From positions 1-45,793 of the forward strand of contig SYMJ01000040.1 of NCBI GenBank assembly GCA_005805505.1: a stretch of 45,793 bases of DNA, written 5' to 3'. The notes beneath the pieces were generated by a model. The model was given only the letters and a program-made list of their open reading frames with translations, ran no database searches and was not told the DNA's origin. Origin of the DNA: Verrucomicrobiales bacterium (lineage in GTDB: Bacteria > Verrucomicrobiota > Verrucomicrobiia > Limisphaerales > UBA9464). Position 1 is the stretch's first letter. The number at the start of each line of letters is the position of its first letter. The position numbers and the translations under genes were made by a program. Positions 17,265-25,746 of the stretch are shown here, piece by piece.

Positions 17265-20026
17265 GCCTGTCCCGATTTGGGTCCATTCGACGGCGCGCCG
17301 CTGGGGTCGCTGGTTGGGTTTGTGCGACCGGTCTGCTGTCCGTCGTCGCGATGGGTGTGCCGGGCCGGTCGGCAGACTCCGTCGATTTTAACCACGATGG
17401 GGTGCCGGAGACGCTGATCCATCAGCCCGGTAAAACCGTCTTGCAGAAACCCGAGGGCCAGCCGGTCGACTTTCAGTTTCCCGAGGGAGTTTCCGTGCTC
17501 GATGCCCAAGGCAAGGATTCCGGGCTGCGTTGGGTAGACCTCAACGGCGACGGGTTTGCAGACCTCATTCAGTCCCATCCGGAGGGCTACGCCATCCATC
17601 TCTGGAACCGCAATGTTCGAGCCGAACTGGGTTGGACCAAGGGTTGGTCGCAATTCGTCCGGTCCGCTCGTCGCACCGGGGCCGATGACGAGCCACCGTC
17701 TCTGGTTGGTACGACGGTGCGCGTGGTCGATGGGGTGTTGCTCATCGAAACTCCGGCCACCGGTGCGCAGCCTGCCCGAACCCAGCGGATCTCTGCCCGC
17801 GAACTCATCGCCGTGCGCATGCCGCCTCCCAAATCCCCGGAAGAGGCGTTGGCGTCCATGCGGTTGCCGGAAGGTTTCCAAATCGAGTTAGTGGCGTCTG
17901 AGCCGTTAGTGATCGATCCGGTTCACCTCAACTGGGACATGCAAGGGCGGTTGTGGGTGGTCGAGATGCGCGACTACCCGTTGGGCCTCGACGGCAAAGG
18001 CAAACCCGGTGGCCGGGTGAATATTCTCCACGATGACAATGGCGATGGGCGCATGGATCGCGTGGTACCGTTCCTCACCGACCTGGCCTTTCCTTCGAGC
18101 GTGTTGCCCTTCGGAAAGGGTGCGCTCATTGCGGCGGCCCCTGACTTGTTCTACGCCGAAGACACCGATGGGGACGGGCGTGCTGATGTGCGACGCGTGC
18201 TCTTCACGGGCTTCACCGAGGGCAATCAGCAGCACCGCTTCAATGGATTCGAATGGGGTCTCGACGGCTGGCTTTACCTCGCCAACGGCGAGAGCGGCGG
18301 GACGGTGAAAAGTCTCCAGACCGGCAAGACCTTGTCCATTAGCGGACGCGATTTACGGATGAATCCGGACACCGGCGAGATGGAGACCGTCTCGGCCCAA
18401 ACCCAGTTCGGTCGTCGTCGCGATGATTGGGGTCACTGGTTCGGCAACAACAACCCCAGCTGGCTGTGGCAAGTGACCTTGCCCGAGCACTACCTCCGCC
18501 GAAATCCGAAGGTGGCGGTGAAGCGGGTGAGCCAGATGCTGGCCCAACGCGAAGATTCTACCCGGGCCTTCCCGGCCTCCGCGCCCTTGATCCGACCCAA
18601 CCAACCGTGGTCGCTAAACCATGTGACCAGTGGGTGTAGCCCCACTCCGTACCGCGATGACTTGTTCGGGCCGGCTTACGCGCACTCGGTCTTTATTAGC
18701 GAACCGGTCCACAACGTGATTCATCAGGAAGTGCTCAGTGCCCGGGGCAGCGCCTTGCACAGCCAGCGGGCCGCCGGCGAGGAGCGTTCCGAATTCCTGG
18801 CCAGCACCGATAACTGGTTCCGGCCCACGACCCTGCGGGTAGGCCCCGACGGGGCGTTGTATGTCGCCGACATGTACCGCTTCATCCTCGAGCATCCGGA
18901 GTGGATTTCCCCGGAGATGCAGGCTCGGGTGAAGCAGCGAGCGGGCGACGACCGTGGTCGCATCTACCGCATTTCCCCTCGCGGGGCCGCGCGGCGTCCT
19001 ATCCCGAAGCTGGGCCTTCTGGACACAGCGGGGTTGGTCGCGGCCATGGATTCACCCAATGGCTGGCAGCGAGACTCGGTCCAAAGACTCTTGGTTCAGC
19101 GAGGTGACGCAGGAGGTGCCGCTGCCGGCCTGCGTGGGTTTATTTCGCCGGACCATCGCCCACAAGTTCGCGTGCAGGCTTTGGCCACCTTGGGTTTGCT
19201 GAAAGGGGGCCTCGATGCAGCGACGGTGATCACGGCCCTAGCCGACCCACATCCGGGAGTCCGACGCCAAGCCTTGGAGCAATCGGAACGTCTGGCATCC
19301 AGTCACCCGGAGGTCTTTCCGTTGGTGGCTGCCTTGGCGCGCGATCCGGAGGCCTCGGTGCGATTGCAGGCGGCCTTCACGTTGGGGCAATGGCCCGCGG
19401 AGCCGGCCGAACCGGTCTTGCGCGAACTGGCCACCCGGGATGGCGGCGATGAACTCATTCTCACGGCTATCCAGACCTCCTTGCGACCGGACAGTGCATT
19501 GTTCACCGCGTTGAAATCGGGCCAAAAGGCTGCGCCCGCGGCGACGACCCCTGTTCTGAAACCGAGTTCGGCCGATCGAGCGCAGGTCATCGCGCAGTAC
19601 ACCGCCAGCACCGCTTTACTGAAGGGCGACCCCCGACGAGGACACGGTGCTTTCACAAGCCTGTGTGCCGGATGCCATCGCCTGCGGGGCGAAGGCCAGG
19701 AGGTGGGCCCCGATCTCGGCATGGTTGCTGACAAACCTTTGGATTGGATGCTCATGGCCATCCTGGATCCCAGTCAGGCTGTTGAGGCGCGCTACCGGGC
19801 GTGGACCCTGCAACTCACCGATGGGGAATCCCTCACCGGACTCATCGCCGCCGAGACAGCCAACAATTTGGTGATGCGGTATGCCGGCACCAGCGAGCAA
19901 CCTGTCCTGCGTTCAGCCATTCGCAGCATCACCGCCCAGTCCGCCTCCCTCATGCCCGCTGGCTTTGAGTCGGCGCTGAAGCCTCAGGAGTTCGTCGACT
20001 TGCTGGCCTGGATCCGGGGCGAGTGA
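17261..20026 (+). CDS. PVC-type membrane-bound dehydrogenase-like propeller, HEAT repeats and C-terminal cytochrome c motif
   Basis: The track ORF starts at 17093, but the ATG at 17261, overlapping the previous stop (ATGA), begins a signal peptide (CATGLLSVVAMGVPGRSADS) and gives 921 aa. Domains in order: calcium-binding VCBS/FG-GAP-like repeats (DFNHDGVPETL, DLNGDGFADLI); a beta-propeller of the membrane-bound dehydrogenase family (LPEGFQIELVASEPLVIDP, LWVVEMRDYPLG, DGALYVADMYRFILEHPEW); HEAT-like repeats (about 610-740); and a cytochrome c module with SLCAGCHRLRGEGQEVGPDL. This architecture is typical of Planctomycetes and Verrucomicrobia and is presumed to oxidise sugars or alcohols in the periplasm with electrons leaving through the haem. 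The substrate is unknown. It is the last gene of the three-gene operon. Confidence 0.88.
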   Translation: MSLSRFGSIRRRAAGVAGWVCATGLLSVVAMGVPGRSADSVDFNHDGVPETLIHQPGKTVLQKPEGQPVDFQFPEGVSVLDAQGKDSGLRWVDLNGDGFADLIQSHPEGYAIHLWNRNVRAELGWTKGWSQFVRSARRTGADDEPPSLVGTTVRVVDGVLLIETPATGAQPARTQRISARELIAVRMPPPKSPEEALASMRLPEGFQIELVASEPLVIDPVHLNWDMQGRLWVVEMRDYPLGLDGKGKPGGRVNILHDDNGDGRMDRVVPFLTDLAFPSSVLPFGKGALIAAAPDLFYAEDTDGDGRADVRRVLFTGFTEGNQQHRFNGFEWGLDGWLYLANGESGGTVKSLQTGKTLSISGRDLRMNPDTGEMETVSAQTQFGRRRDDWGHWFGNNNPSWLWQVTLPEHYLRRNPKVAVKRVSQMLAQREDSTRAFPASAPLIRPNQPWSLNHVTSGCSPTPYRDDLFGPAYAHSVFISEPVHNVIHQEVLSARGSALHSQRAAGEERSEFLASTDNWFRPTTLRVGPDGALYVADMYRFILEHPEWISPEMQARVKQRAGDDRGRIYRISPRGAARRPIPKLGLLDTAGLVAAMDSPNGWQRDSVQRLLVQRGDAGGAAAGLRGFISPDHRPQVRVQALATLGLLKGGLDAATVITALADPHPGVRRQALEQSERLASSHPEVFPLVAALARDPEASVRLQAAFTLGQWPAEPAEPVLRELATRDGGDELILTAIQTSLRPDSALFTALKSGQKAAPAATTPVLKPSSADRAQVIAQYTASTALLKGDPRRGHGAFTSLCAGCHRLRGEGQEVGPDLGMVADKPLDWMLMAILDPSQAVEARYRAWTLQLTDGESLTGLIAAETANNLVMRYAGTSEQPVLRSAIRSITAQSASLMPAGFESALKPQEFVDLLAWIRGE

Positions 20027-20074
20027 GGGGTGGAAGCGGTCCCGGTGAAGCGCTGCCTAGACCGTAGCGGCAAT

Positions 20075-20172
20075 CCAGGATGTAGCCTGATGAGACTCCT
20101 ATTCCGAAGGGCCTCCTATTCCCATGAGCCTACTATTTTGATGAGTCTCCTGGGTAGGGACCGATCTCCGAG
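20075..20172. repeat. Degenerate intergenic repeat R3 copy 1 containing a 17-bp tandem array
   Basis: Between the convergent genes ending at 20026 and 20423, three successive 17-bp units beginning CTCCTATTCC lie at 20096-20112, 20113-20129 and 20130-20146, followed by a partial fourth. The flanks (CCAGGATGTAGCCTGATGAG before, CTCCTGGGTAGGGACCGATC after) match R3 copy 2 at 20317, so the tandem array looks like an expansion inside an R3 element. No coding potential is seen in the 396-bp gap, which otherwise holds the double hairpin at 20211 and R3 copy 2. Confidence 0.6.
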
Positions 20173-20210
20173 CTACCCCTATGAGGCACCGCCTAACCGA
20201 CGAGGCCCCA

Positions 20211-20278
20211 TGTAGGCCGGGTCCCCTGACCCGGCGTCCGGCTCTTGCGGGCCGCCCGGTGAGGGCACCGGGCCTACA
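20211..20278. repeat. Double-hairpin palindromic element (REP/BIME-like)
   Basis: Two perfect hairpins lie side by side: GCCGGGT/ACCCGGC (20216-20222 with 20229-20235) and GCCCGGTG/CACCGGGC (20254-20261 with 20266-20273). An outer 8-bp inverted repeat TGTAGGCC/GGCCTACA (20211-20218, 20271-20278) encloses both and competes with parts of the inner stems. The position between two convergent operons fits the usual location of REP-type elements, which can stabilise or stop transcripts from either side. No U-tract is present, so a simple intrinsic terminator is less likely. Confidence 0.7.
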
Positions 20279-20316
20279 AGGAGGTGCGTGGGTGAGGTGG
20301 AGTTCGTGGCGTGAAT

Positions 20317-20364
20317 CCGGGATGCAGCCCGATAAGCCTCCCAGGTAGGGACCGACTTCCGAAG
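20317..20364. repeat. Intergenic repeat R3, copy 2
   Basis: CCGGGATGCAGCCCGATAAG followed by CCTCCCAGGTAGGGACCGAC. It is clearly related to the flanks of copy 1 (20075-20172), and more distantly to 38742-38792, where GGATGGGTAAG and CCTCCGAGGTAGGGCGA occur in the same order. The repeat has no coding content; its role is unknown. Confidence 0.55.
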
Positions 20365-20422
20365 TTGTTGAATCGGTTAAGGCTTTGAGTGCGTCGGGTT
20401 CGCTGAAACCCATTCTTCCACC

Positions 20423-22765
20423 TCACTCCTGAAGGAAGCTCAGCAGGCGACGGGCTTCGGGGAGCAGGAAATGGAAGTCGGTAAAGGGTTCGAAGCCGAT
20501 GTCTTGCCAGCGCACGTGACCCTCGCCATCCACCAAGAAAACCCCGTGCAGGGCGGCACCCTCGAAGTCGTCATGCGCATGCCATTTCTTGAAGGCCGCC
20601 AGCGTCGGGTCAGCCGCTAGAGGGAATGAAATCCGGCCGTCCTTCCCGGCCTTTTCCCGCGTCTTGGCCAGGCCTTCGACGGTCTCGGTGCTAATGGCCA
20701 AAATATCGATCCCGGCCTTCTTGAACTCCTCGGTTCGCGGGGCAAGCAAGCGGAGTTGCTCCACGCAGTGCAGGCATCCGCCGCCGAGGTAGAAGACGAG
20801 CAGCACCGGGCGCCCGTGGAAATCGGCTAAGTGGATGGGCTTGCCGTCCGAGCCGGTGACCGCCAGCGGCGGGGCCGGCTGCGGGTTCCAGCGGAAAGAT
20901 CCCAGCGAGTCGTGCGCGGGCCGGGTTCCGGAGTCGGTCGGATAGGTGGCCGCCGGTCGCCAGTCCGAGCCGGTGTCCGAAGCCTTGGAGGCGGCAATCA
21001 CCGGGGCCAGACGGCGCACGATGGGCAGGTGGGTGTCCATCTGGGCGCTGAGACCCCGCAAGGTCGCGAAGGTCTTCAGGGCTTCATTGGTTTGGCCGGC
21101 CTTCCACTGGAGTTCGGTTTGCAAGGCCAGCGGGTGCACTTGGTTAGTTCCGGCGTCCACGGCCTCTTTGGCCAGCTTCAGGGCCTGATTGGTGTTCCCG
21201 ATTTGGAACCACATCGCGGCGAGGCGTTCCTTGGAGACGGTCTTCAGGGCCTCCAGACGCTTGGGCAGGTCGTTGGTTTCGCCGGCGTGCACATTCAGAC
21301 CCACGCGCAGTTCCTCGATGAAATTCTCCAAGTTCTCCATCGGTTCTGTGGTGCGCTTCACGGCATCCGCGATGGCTGAATCGATTTCGCCGCGGCCTTT
21401 CTTGTCGGCCTTGGCCTTGGCCTCGGCGGCGTCCACATGGGCTCGTCGCTCGTCGCGCAGCACTCGGATGGCCGCCTCGATGGATTCAATTTGCTCCGAG
21501 ACGCCCACGCGGTTGCCTTTGCCGAGATGGGCCAACCCGAGCAGGCGCGCCCGTCGTCCTTGCTCGTCGGCCAGAACGGTCGGTTCCAGATAGGGGGTCT
21601 GACTCAGTCGCAGGGCTTCGTCCCACAGTTCCCAACGCAGCAGTGTCTCCATCAAGCGTCGGCGTCCGTGGGATCCGGTGCCCCGCTTTTCGTAGGCGAT
21701 CCCGTTGGTCTGCTTGTCGAGGGTGTTGAAACCGGGATGTCGGGGCATCTCGATCAAGTTGACGCACAAATCCACCGCCCGGTTGACCTGTCCGATGTAA
21801 TTGTAGGTTTGTACCAACCACTCGCTGTTGTGCGCGTAGTTGTGGATGTGGTCGGGCAACAAGCGGTCGGCCATCAACTGGCTGTTGTCCACGCGCACCG
21901 AAGCTTCCTGTTGCCACGCCATATCGGGGTAGCGCTTGAGCTTGTTGAAGGTGTGGCCGGCCATGTGCCACTGATGGGCCACGCCCGGGGAGCTCTGGCC
22001 GGATTTCGAGGCCGAGGGAACCGCCCGGAGGGCCGACTCATCCTTTTCACCGTCCCAGAGGTGGATGCGGTAATGGTGCGCCGGGTGCATGGGCTGCTGC
22101 GCAAAGACCTCCTTGAGAATGGATTCGACCGCTTGGGCGCTGCCGATGGGCCAGCCCTTGTAGCTGCTGTCCCACACGTGGACCGCGAGGAAGGCCTTGG
22201 CCTCCACGTCTTCGGGAAACTCGAAGATGATGTTCTCGAGCGCGCGGGTGTAGTCGCGGCGGCGTTCCTTCTCGTCGCGATTCGGGTCCTTGTGGAACTC
22301 GGCCAGGGATTCGATCCAGAGCTTCTCGCGGCGATGGACGGTTCCCTTGCGGCGGTCGGCCTCCTTGATGAACCCGGCCGCGCGGGTGGCGTTGTTGGCG
22401 TTGGCCATGGCCATGCCCCAGTAAGCCATGGCGCAGTTCGTGTCGCGGAAGGCGGACTCGCGGAAGGAGCGCTCGGATTCCAAGTACCAGAACCCGTGCA
22501 ACTGCCCCACGCCTTGCAGGAAGAACTTGCGGGCGACGTCGTTGGTGGTGGTGATGTCGAAGTGGATCTCCGGCATGCCCGACATTTTCCGGGCGTGTTG
22601 GCGCAGGCCTTCGTTGAAGATCTGCCCGTGCATGGAGTGGCCCGGATCCACCGTCTTGGCGTCGTCGGGCCCAGCCTTGGTTGGGTCGCCGTCATGGGCC
22701 ATCCCTGAGAGGACGGTGCTTAGGAGAAGAATTCCTAGCACCCCTGTATACCCGCGGCGTCGCAT
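20423..22765 (-). CDS. TPR-like protein fused to a C-terminal peroxiredoxin/redoxin domain, exported
   Basis: 780 aa with a signal peptide (GYTGVLGILLLSTVLSGMAHDGD). Residues about 50-600 are helical TPR-like repeats with QGVGQLHGFWYLESERSFRESAF, CAMAYWGMAMAN, HPAHHYRIHLWDG and repeated histidines, a pattern seen in large secreted TPR proteins. A low-complexity linker leads to a thioredoxin-fold domain (about 640-780): FHGRPVLLVFYLGGGCLHCVEQL with a CLHC motif, GIDILAISTETVEG, FPLAADPTLAAFKKW and GVFLVDGEGHVRWQDIGFEPF. This is the AhpC/TSA/redoxin fold, so the domain may reduce peroxides or disulfides in the periplasm. The gene is last in the 28290->20423 minus-strand run. Confidence 0.83.
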   Translation of the reverse strand: MRRRGYTGVLGILLLSTVLSGMAHDGDPTKAGPDDAKTVDPGHSMHGQIFNEGLRQHARKMSGMPEIHFDITTTNDVARKFFLQGVGQLHGFWYLESERSFRESAFRDTNCAMAYWGMAMANANNATRAAGFIKEADRRKGTVHRREKLWIESLAEFHKDPNRDEKERRRDYTRALENIIFEFPEDVEAKAFLAVHVWDSSYKGWPIGSAQAVESILKEVFAQQPMHPAHHYRIHLWDGEKDESALRAVPSASKSGQSSPGVAHQWHMAGHTFNKLKRYPDMAWQQEASVRVDNSQLMADRLLPDHIHNYAHNSEWLVQTYNYIGQVNRAVDLCVNLIEMPRHPGFNTLDKQTNGIAYEKRGTGSHGRRRLMETLLRWELWDEALRLSQTPYLEPTVLADEQGRRARLLGLAHLGKGNRVGVSEQIESIEAAIRVLRDERRAHVDAAEAKAKADKKGRGEIDSAIADAVKRTTEPMENLENFIEELRVGLNVHAGETNDLPKRLEALKTVSKERLAAMWFQIGNTNQALKLAKEAVDAGTNQVHPLALQTELQWKAGQTNEALKTFATLRGLSAQMDTHLPIVRRLAPVIAASKASDTGSDWRPAATYPTDSGTRPAHDSLGSFRWNPQPAPPLAVTGSDGKPIHLADFHGRPVLLVFYLGGGCLHCVEQLRLLAPRTEEFKKAGIDILAISTETVEGLAKTREKAGKDGRISFPLAADPTLAAFKKWHAHDDFEGAALHGVFLVDGEGHVRWQDIGFEPFTDFHFLLPEARRLLSFLQE

Positions 22766-22819
22766 TGCGGAAGGCTAACCGCGAGGCACCGGGGGCCAAG
22801 AGGGATCTTGAGGATCCGG

Positions 22820-24205
22820 TCAATGAGTTTCGCGCAGGCAGTAGAGTCGCGAGGCGGTGCGGATGAAGAGCCGGTCCCCAGCGATGGCGGGAGTGGCCAT
22901 GCACAATTCGCCCAGCGCATTGACCCGCTCCAACTGGTAGGGGTCCTTACCGCTGACCACATAGGTGTCGCCGTCTTCGCTGAGGCAGAAGACTCGCCCG
23001 CGGTAGGCCCAGGGTGAGGCGGTGAAGCCGGCCGTTCCGTCGACCTTGATCCGCTGCTTGCCGTAAAGTTCCCGACCCGTTCGAGCATCGCGACAGCTCA
23101 AGAAGCCGAAATCCCACAGCACGTAGAATCGGCCGTCGTAGGCCAGTGGCGACGGGTTATACGGGGCAGCGTTGGCTTCCATCCAGGCGATGGTGGCGCT
23201 TTCCCGGGCTCCTTCCGCCAGGGTGAGATCGCCGACTCCGCCAGGGCGGATGGCGTAGACGGGCTTGTTGAGCTTGAGGTTGTCACCGACGTACCCCGCG
23301 CCGACATACAGCAACCCCTCGGCCTCGAACGGGGTGGGGATGACGATCGTTGAGGGCCCTTGCAGATGCCACAGCACCTTGCCTGTCAGGTCGTAGCTGC
23401 GGATTTGAGTGCGGCCCGGAACCACCAGTTCGGTGCGCTTCGGGGTCTTCCAAAGGTAGGGGGTGCTGAAGTTGCTGGGTTCATCGCGCGGGACTTGCCA
23501 CAGGATCTTGCCTGTCTTGGCGTCGAACGCACTCAAGGTCGAAGCCTCTTCGTTGTCGTTCACCACATACACCCGTCCCTCGTGCAAGACAGGGGAAGCG
23601 GAGGTGCCCCATCCGTAGCGCATCTTGTGGGGTTGAATGGGTTGCGACCAAACCACCTTGCCCTGGAGATCGAGGCAGAACAGGCCCACCGATCCAAACA
23701 GCACGTACACGTGCTTGCCGTCGGTGACCGGGGTCTCGGAGGCATAGCTATTCTTGAGGTGGATGGGCGTGGTCGGAATTGCTCCGTGAAGCTCGGTGCT
23801 CCAGAGGGTCTTGCCCGAGTCGCGGTCGAGGCACAGGGCCATCCAGCGTTGGCGCTGCTTCGGGGGTTCCGGGCGGTCGCCGCCGAAATACAGACCCTTC
23901 TTCGGAGCCTCCAGTTCTCCCTCGCTCACTGCCGTGGTGAGGAACACCCGTTTTCCCCACACGATCGGCGAAGACCACCCGCGTCCGGGAACCTCTGCAC
24001 GCCAGGCAACATTCGTTTCCGGGCCCCAGACCAAGGGTAGCCGATCCGAGGTGCCGACTCCGCGGCTTTCGGCCCCCCGGAACTGGGGCCAGTTGGCCTG
24101 TGCGGCTGCGTCTTGTGCCAGCGTGACGGTGAGCGCCAGAGCGACGCCAGCAGCCAGCCATCGCTGCCCGATTCGCATTCCCCACACGCCGACGTCTGTC
24201 TTCAT
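22820..24205 (-). CDS. Exported PQQ-like beta-propeller protein
   Basis: 461 aa. It opens with a signal peptide (best from the internal ATG at 24178: MRIGQRWLAAGVALALTVTLAQ) and the WPQFRGAESRGVG motif, followed by propeller blades (LCLDRDSGKTLWSTELHG, FCLDLQGKVVWSQ, LSAFDAKTGKILWQVP, IRSYDLTGKVLWHL). It is a paralogue of the 8836 gene. The ATG at 24205 has AAGG shortly upstream, so either start is possible. It lies 73 bp downstream of the DUF1501 gene and 54 bp upstream of the TPR-redoxin gene, consistent with one transcript. No enzymatic residues can be assigned. Confidence 0.88.
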   Translation of the reverse strand: MKTDVGVWGMRIGQRWLAAGVALALTVTLAQDAAAQANWPQFRGAESRGVGTSDRLPLVWGPETNVAWRAEVPGRGWSSPIVWGKRVFLTTAVSEGELEAPKKGLYFGGDRPEPPKQRQRWMALCLDRDSGKTLWSTELHGAIPTTPIHLKNSYASETPVTDGKHVYVLFGSVGLFCLDLQGKVVWSQPIQPHKMRYGWGTSASPVLHEGRVYVVNDNEEASTLSAFDAKTGKILWQVPRDEPSNFSTPYLWKTPKRTELVVPGRTQIRSYDLTGKVLWHLQGPSTIVIPTPFEAEGLLYVGAGYVGDNLKLNKPVYAIRPGGVGDLTLAEGARESATIAWMEANAAPYNPSPLAYDGRFYVLWDFGFLSCRDARTGRELYGKQRIKVDGTAGFTASPWAYRGRVFCLSEDGDTYVVSGKDPYQLERVNALGELCMATPAIAGDRLFIRTASRLYCLRETH

Positions 24206-24278
24206 CCGCCTTGGCTAACGATCTCTGTGAAGGGAGGCAACTTCCATCGGCTAAAGCACAATGGGTTTCAGGTCCGGC

Positions 24279-25727
24279 CTACGCGACCACCGACCGCACC
24301 ACTTCGCCGGAGACGTCGGTGAGGCGGAAGTCGCGGCCGGCGTGGCGGTAGGTGAGGCGCTCGTGGTCGAAGCCCAGCAGGTGGAGCATGGTGGAGTGCA
24401 AGTCGTGCACGCTCACGGGGTTCTCGACCGCGCGGAACCCGAACTCGTCGGTGGCGCCATGAGCCACGCCGCCCCGGACGCCGCCGCCCGCCAGCCAGAC
24501 GCTGAAGCCGTAGTGGTTGTGGTCGCGGCCCAGCTTAGACTTACCGCTGTCGCCGAGTTCGACCGAGGGCGTGCGCCCGAACTCACCGCCCCAGAGGATG
24601 AGCGTGTCGTCGAAGAGGCCGCGCTGCTTGAGGTCGGTGATGAAGGCGGCGATGGGGCCATCAATCTCGGCGGCGTTCTTCCGGTGATTGGCCTCAATGT
24701 TGTCGTGATGGTCCCAGGGTTGCCCGGCTCCGTGCCACAACTGCACCACCCGGACTCCGCGCTCGAGCAACCGCCGGGCGATGAGCGTCTGCCGGCCGTG
24801 CACGGTGTCACCGTACATGGCCCGGACGGAGGCCGGTTCGCGGGACAAATCGAAGGCGTCGCTGGCTTCCATTTGCATGCGGAAGGCCAGCTCGAACGAT
24901 TCGATGCGCGCCTCCAGTCGAGGATCCGATCCGTGGTCGCTCCGGTGGGCGGCATTGAGCGAGGCCAGAAGATCCAGCTGCCGGCGTTGCATGCCCGGGG
25001 TGGCGTGCGGGCTGCGGATATTCTCGATGAGCCGCTCCACCTCGCGGTGTTGCGGATCCACAAACGTCCCCTGGAACACGCCGGGCAGGAAGGCCGATTG
25101 CCAGTTCTCGGAGTCCTTGATGGGCAAGCCGCCGGGGCATAGCGAGACGAAGCCCGGCAAGTTCTGGTTCTCGGTACCGAGCCCATACAGCGCCCAGGAT
25201 CCGAAGCTGGGCCGTGGCTGCACGCTGTCGCCGCAATTCATGAGCATGAGCGAAGGCTCGTGATTGGGCACTTGCGCATGCATGGAGCGGATGACGGCGA
25301 TGTCGTCGGCATGGGCGGCGGTGCGGGCGAAGAGTTCGCTGATTTCTAAACCGCTTTGCCCGTAGCGCGAGAACTGGAAGGGCGAGGGCAGGGCTGCGCC
25401 GGTTTTGCGTTCGGTGCGGAGGTATTGACCGGGCAGGGGTTGGCCGGCGTATTTCGCGAGGGCCGGCTTGGGGTCGAAGGTATCCACCTGCGACGGCCCG
25501 CCATTGAGGAAGAAATGCACGACGCGGCGGGCCCGCGGTGCGAAGTGGGGTGAACGGGCGGCCAGCGGGGAAATGGAGGAGCCCGCGGCCGTTGCGGTGG
25601 GAAGGTCTCCGAGGGTCTGCAGCGACAGGGCCCCGAGGCCGAGGCCAGATCGGGTGAGAAAATCACGACGACTGAGCGAGGGCCGATGCGAACTCTGGCT
25701 GGAAAACGGGGAGAACCTGGAAGGCAT
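24279..25727 (-). CDS. DUF1501 family protein, Tat-exported
   Basis: 482 aa. The N-terminus has a twin-arginine motif (SRRDFLTRSGLGLGALSL). The body carries DUF1501 motifs: VVHFFLNGGPSQVDTFDPKPAL, DIAVIRSMHAQVPNHEPSL, ARRLLERGVRVVQLWHGAGQPWDHHDN, DTLILWGGEFGRTPS, HNHYGFSVWLAGGGVRGG and HSTMLHLLGFDHERLTYRHAGRDFRLTDVSGEVV at the C-terminus. It is complete, unlike the copy at the left edge. The superfamily is sulfatase-like, but no sulfatase active-site formylglycine motif is evident. It starts 19 bp after the stop of the DUF1549/DUF1553 partner. Confidence 0.95.
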   Translation of the reverse strand: MPSRFSPFSSQSSHRPSLSRRDFLTRSGLGLGALSLQTLGDLPTATAAGSSISPLAARSPHFAPRARRVVHFFLNGGPSQVDTFDPKPALAKYAGQPLPGQYLRTERKTGAALPSPFQFSRYGQSGLEISELFARTAAHADDIAVIRSMHAQVPNHEPSLMLMNCGDSVQPRPSFGSWALYGLGTENQNLPGFVSLCPGGLPIKDSENWQSAFLPGVFQGTFVDPQHREVERLIENIRSPHATPGMQRRQLDLLASLNAAHRSDHGSDPRLEARIESFELAFRMQMEASDAFDLSREPASVRAMYGDTVHGRQTLIARRLLERGVRVVQLWHGAGQPWDHHDNIEANHRKNAAEIDGPIAAFITDLKQRGLFDDTLILWGGEFGRTPSVELGDSGKSKLGRDHNHYGFSVWLAGGGVRGGVAHGATDEFGFRAVENPVSVHDLHSTMLHLLGFDHERLTYRHAGRDFRLTDVSGEVVRSVVA

Positions 25728-25746
25728 GGTAGGAGGAGCAGGTCGT

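Noticed and set aside
21437-22708. 423-aa plus-strand ORF opposite the TPR-redoxin gene
   Set aside because: Shadow ORF in GC-rich DNA without recognisable domains; the minus strand is clearly coding.
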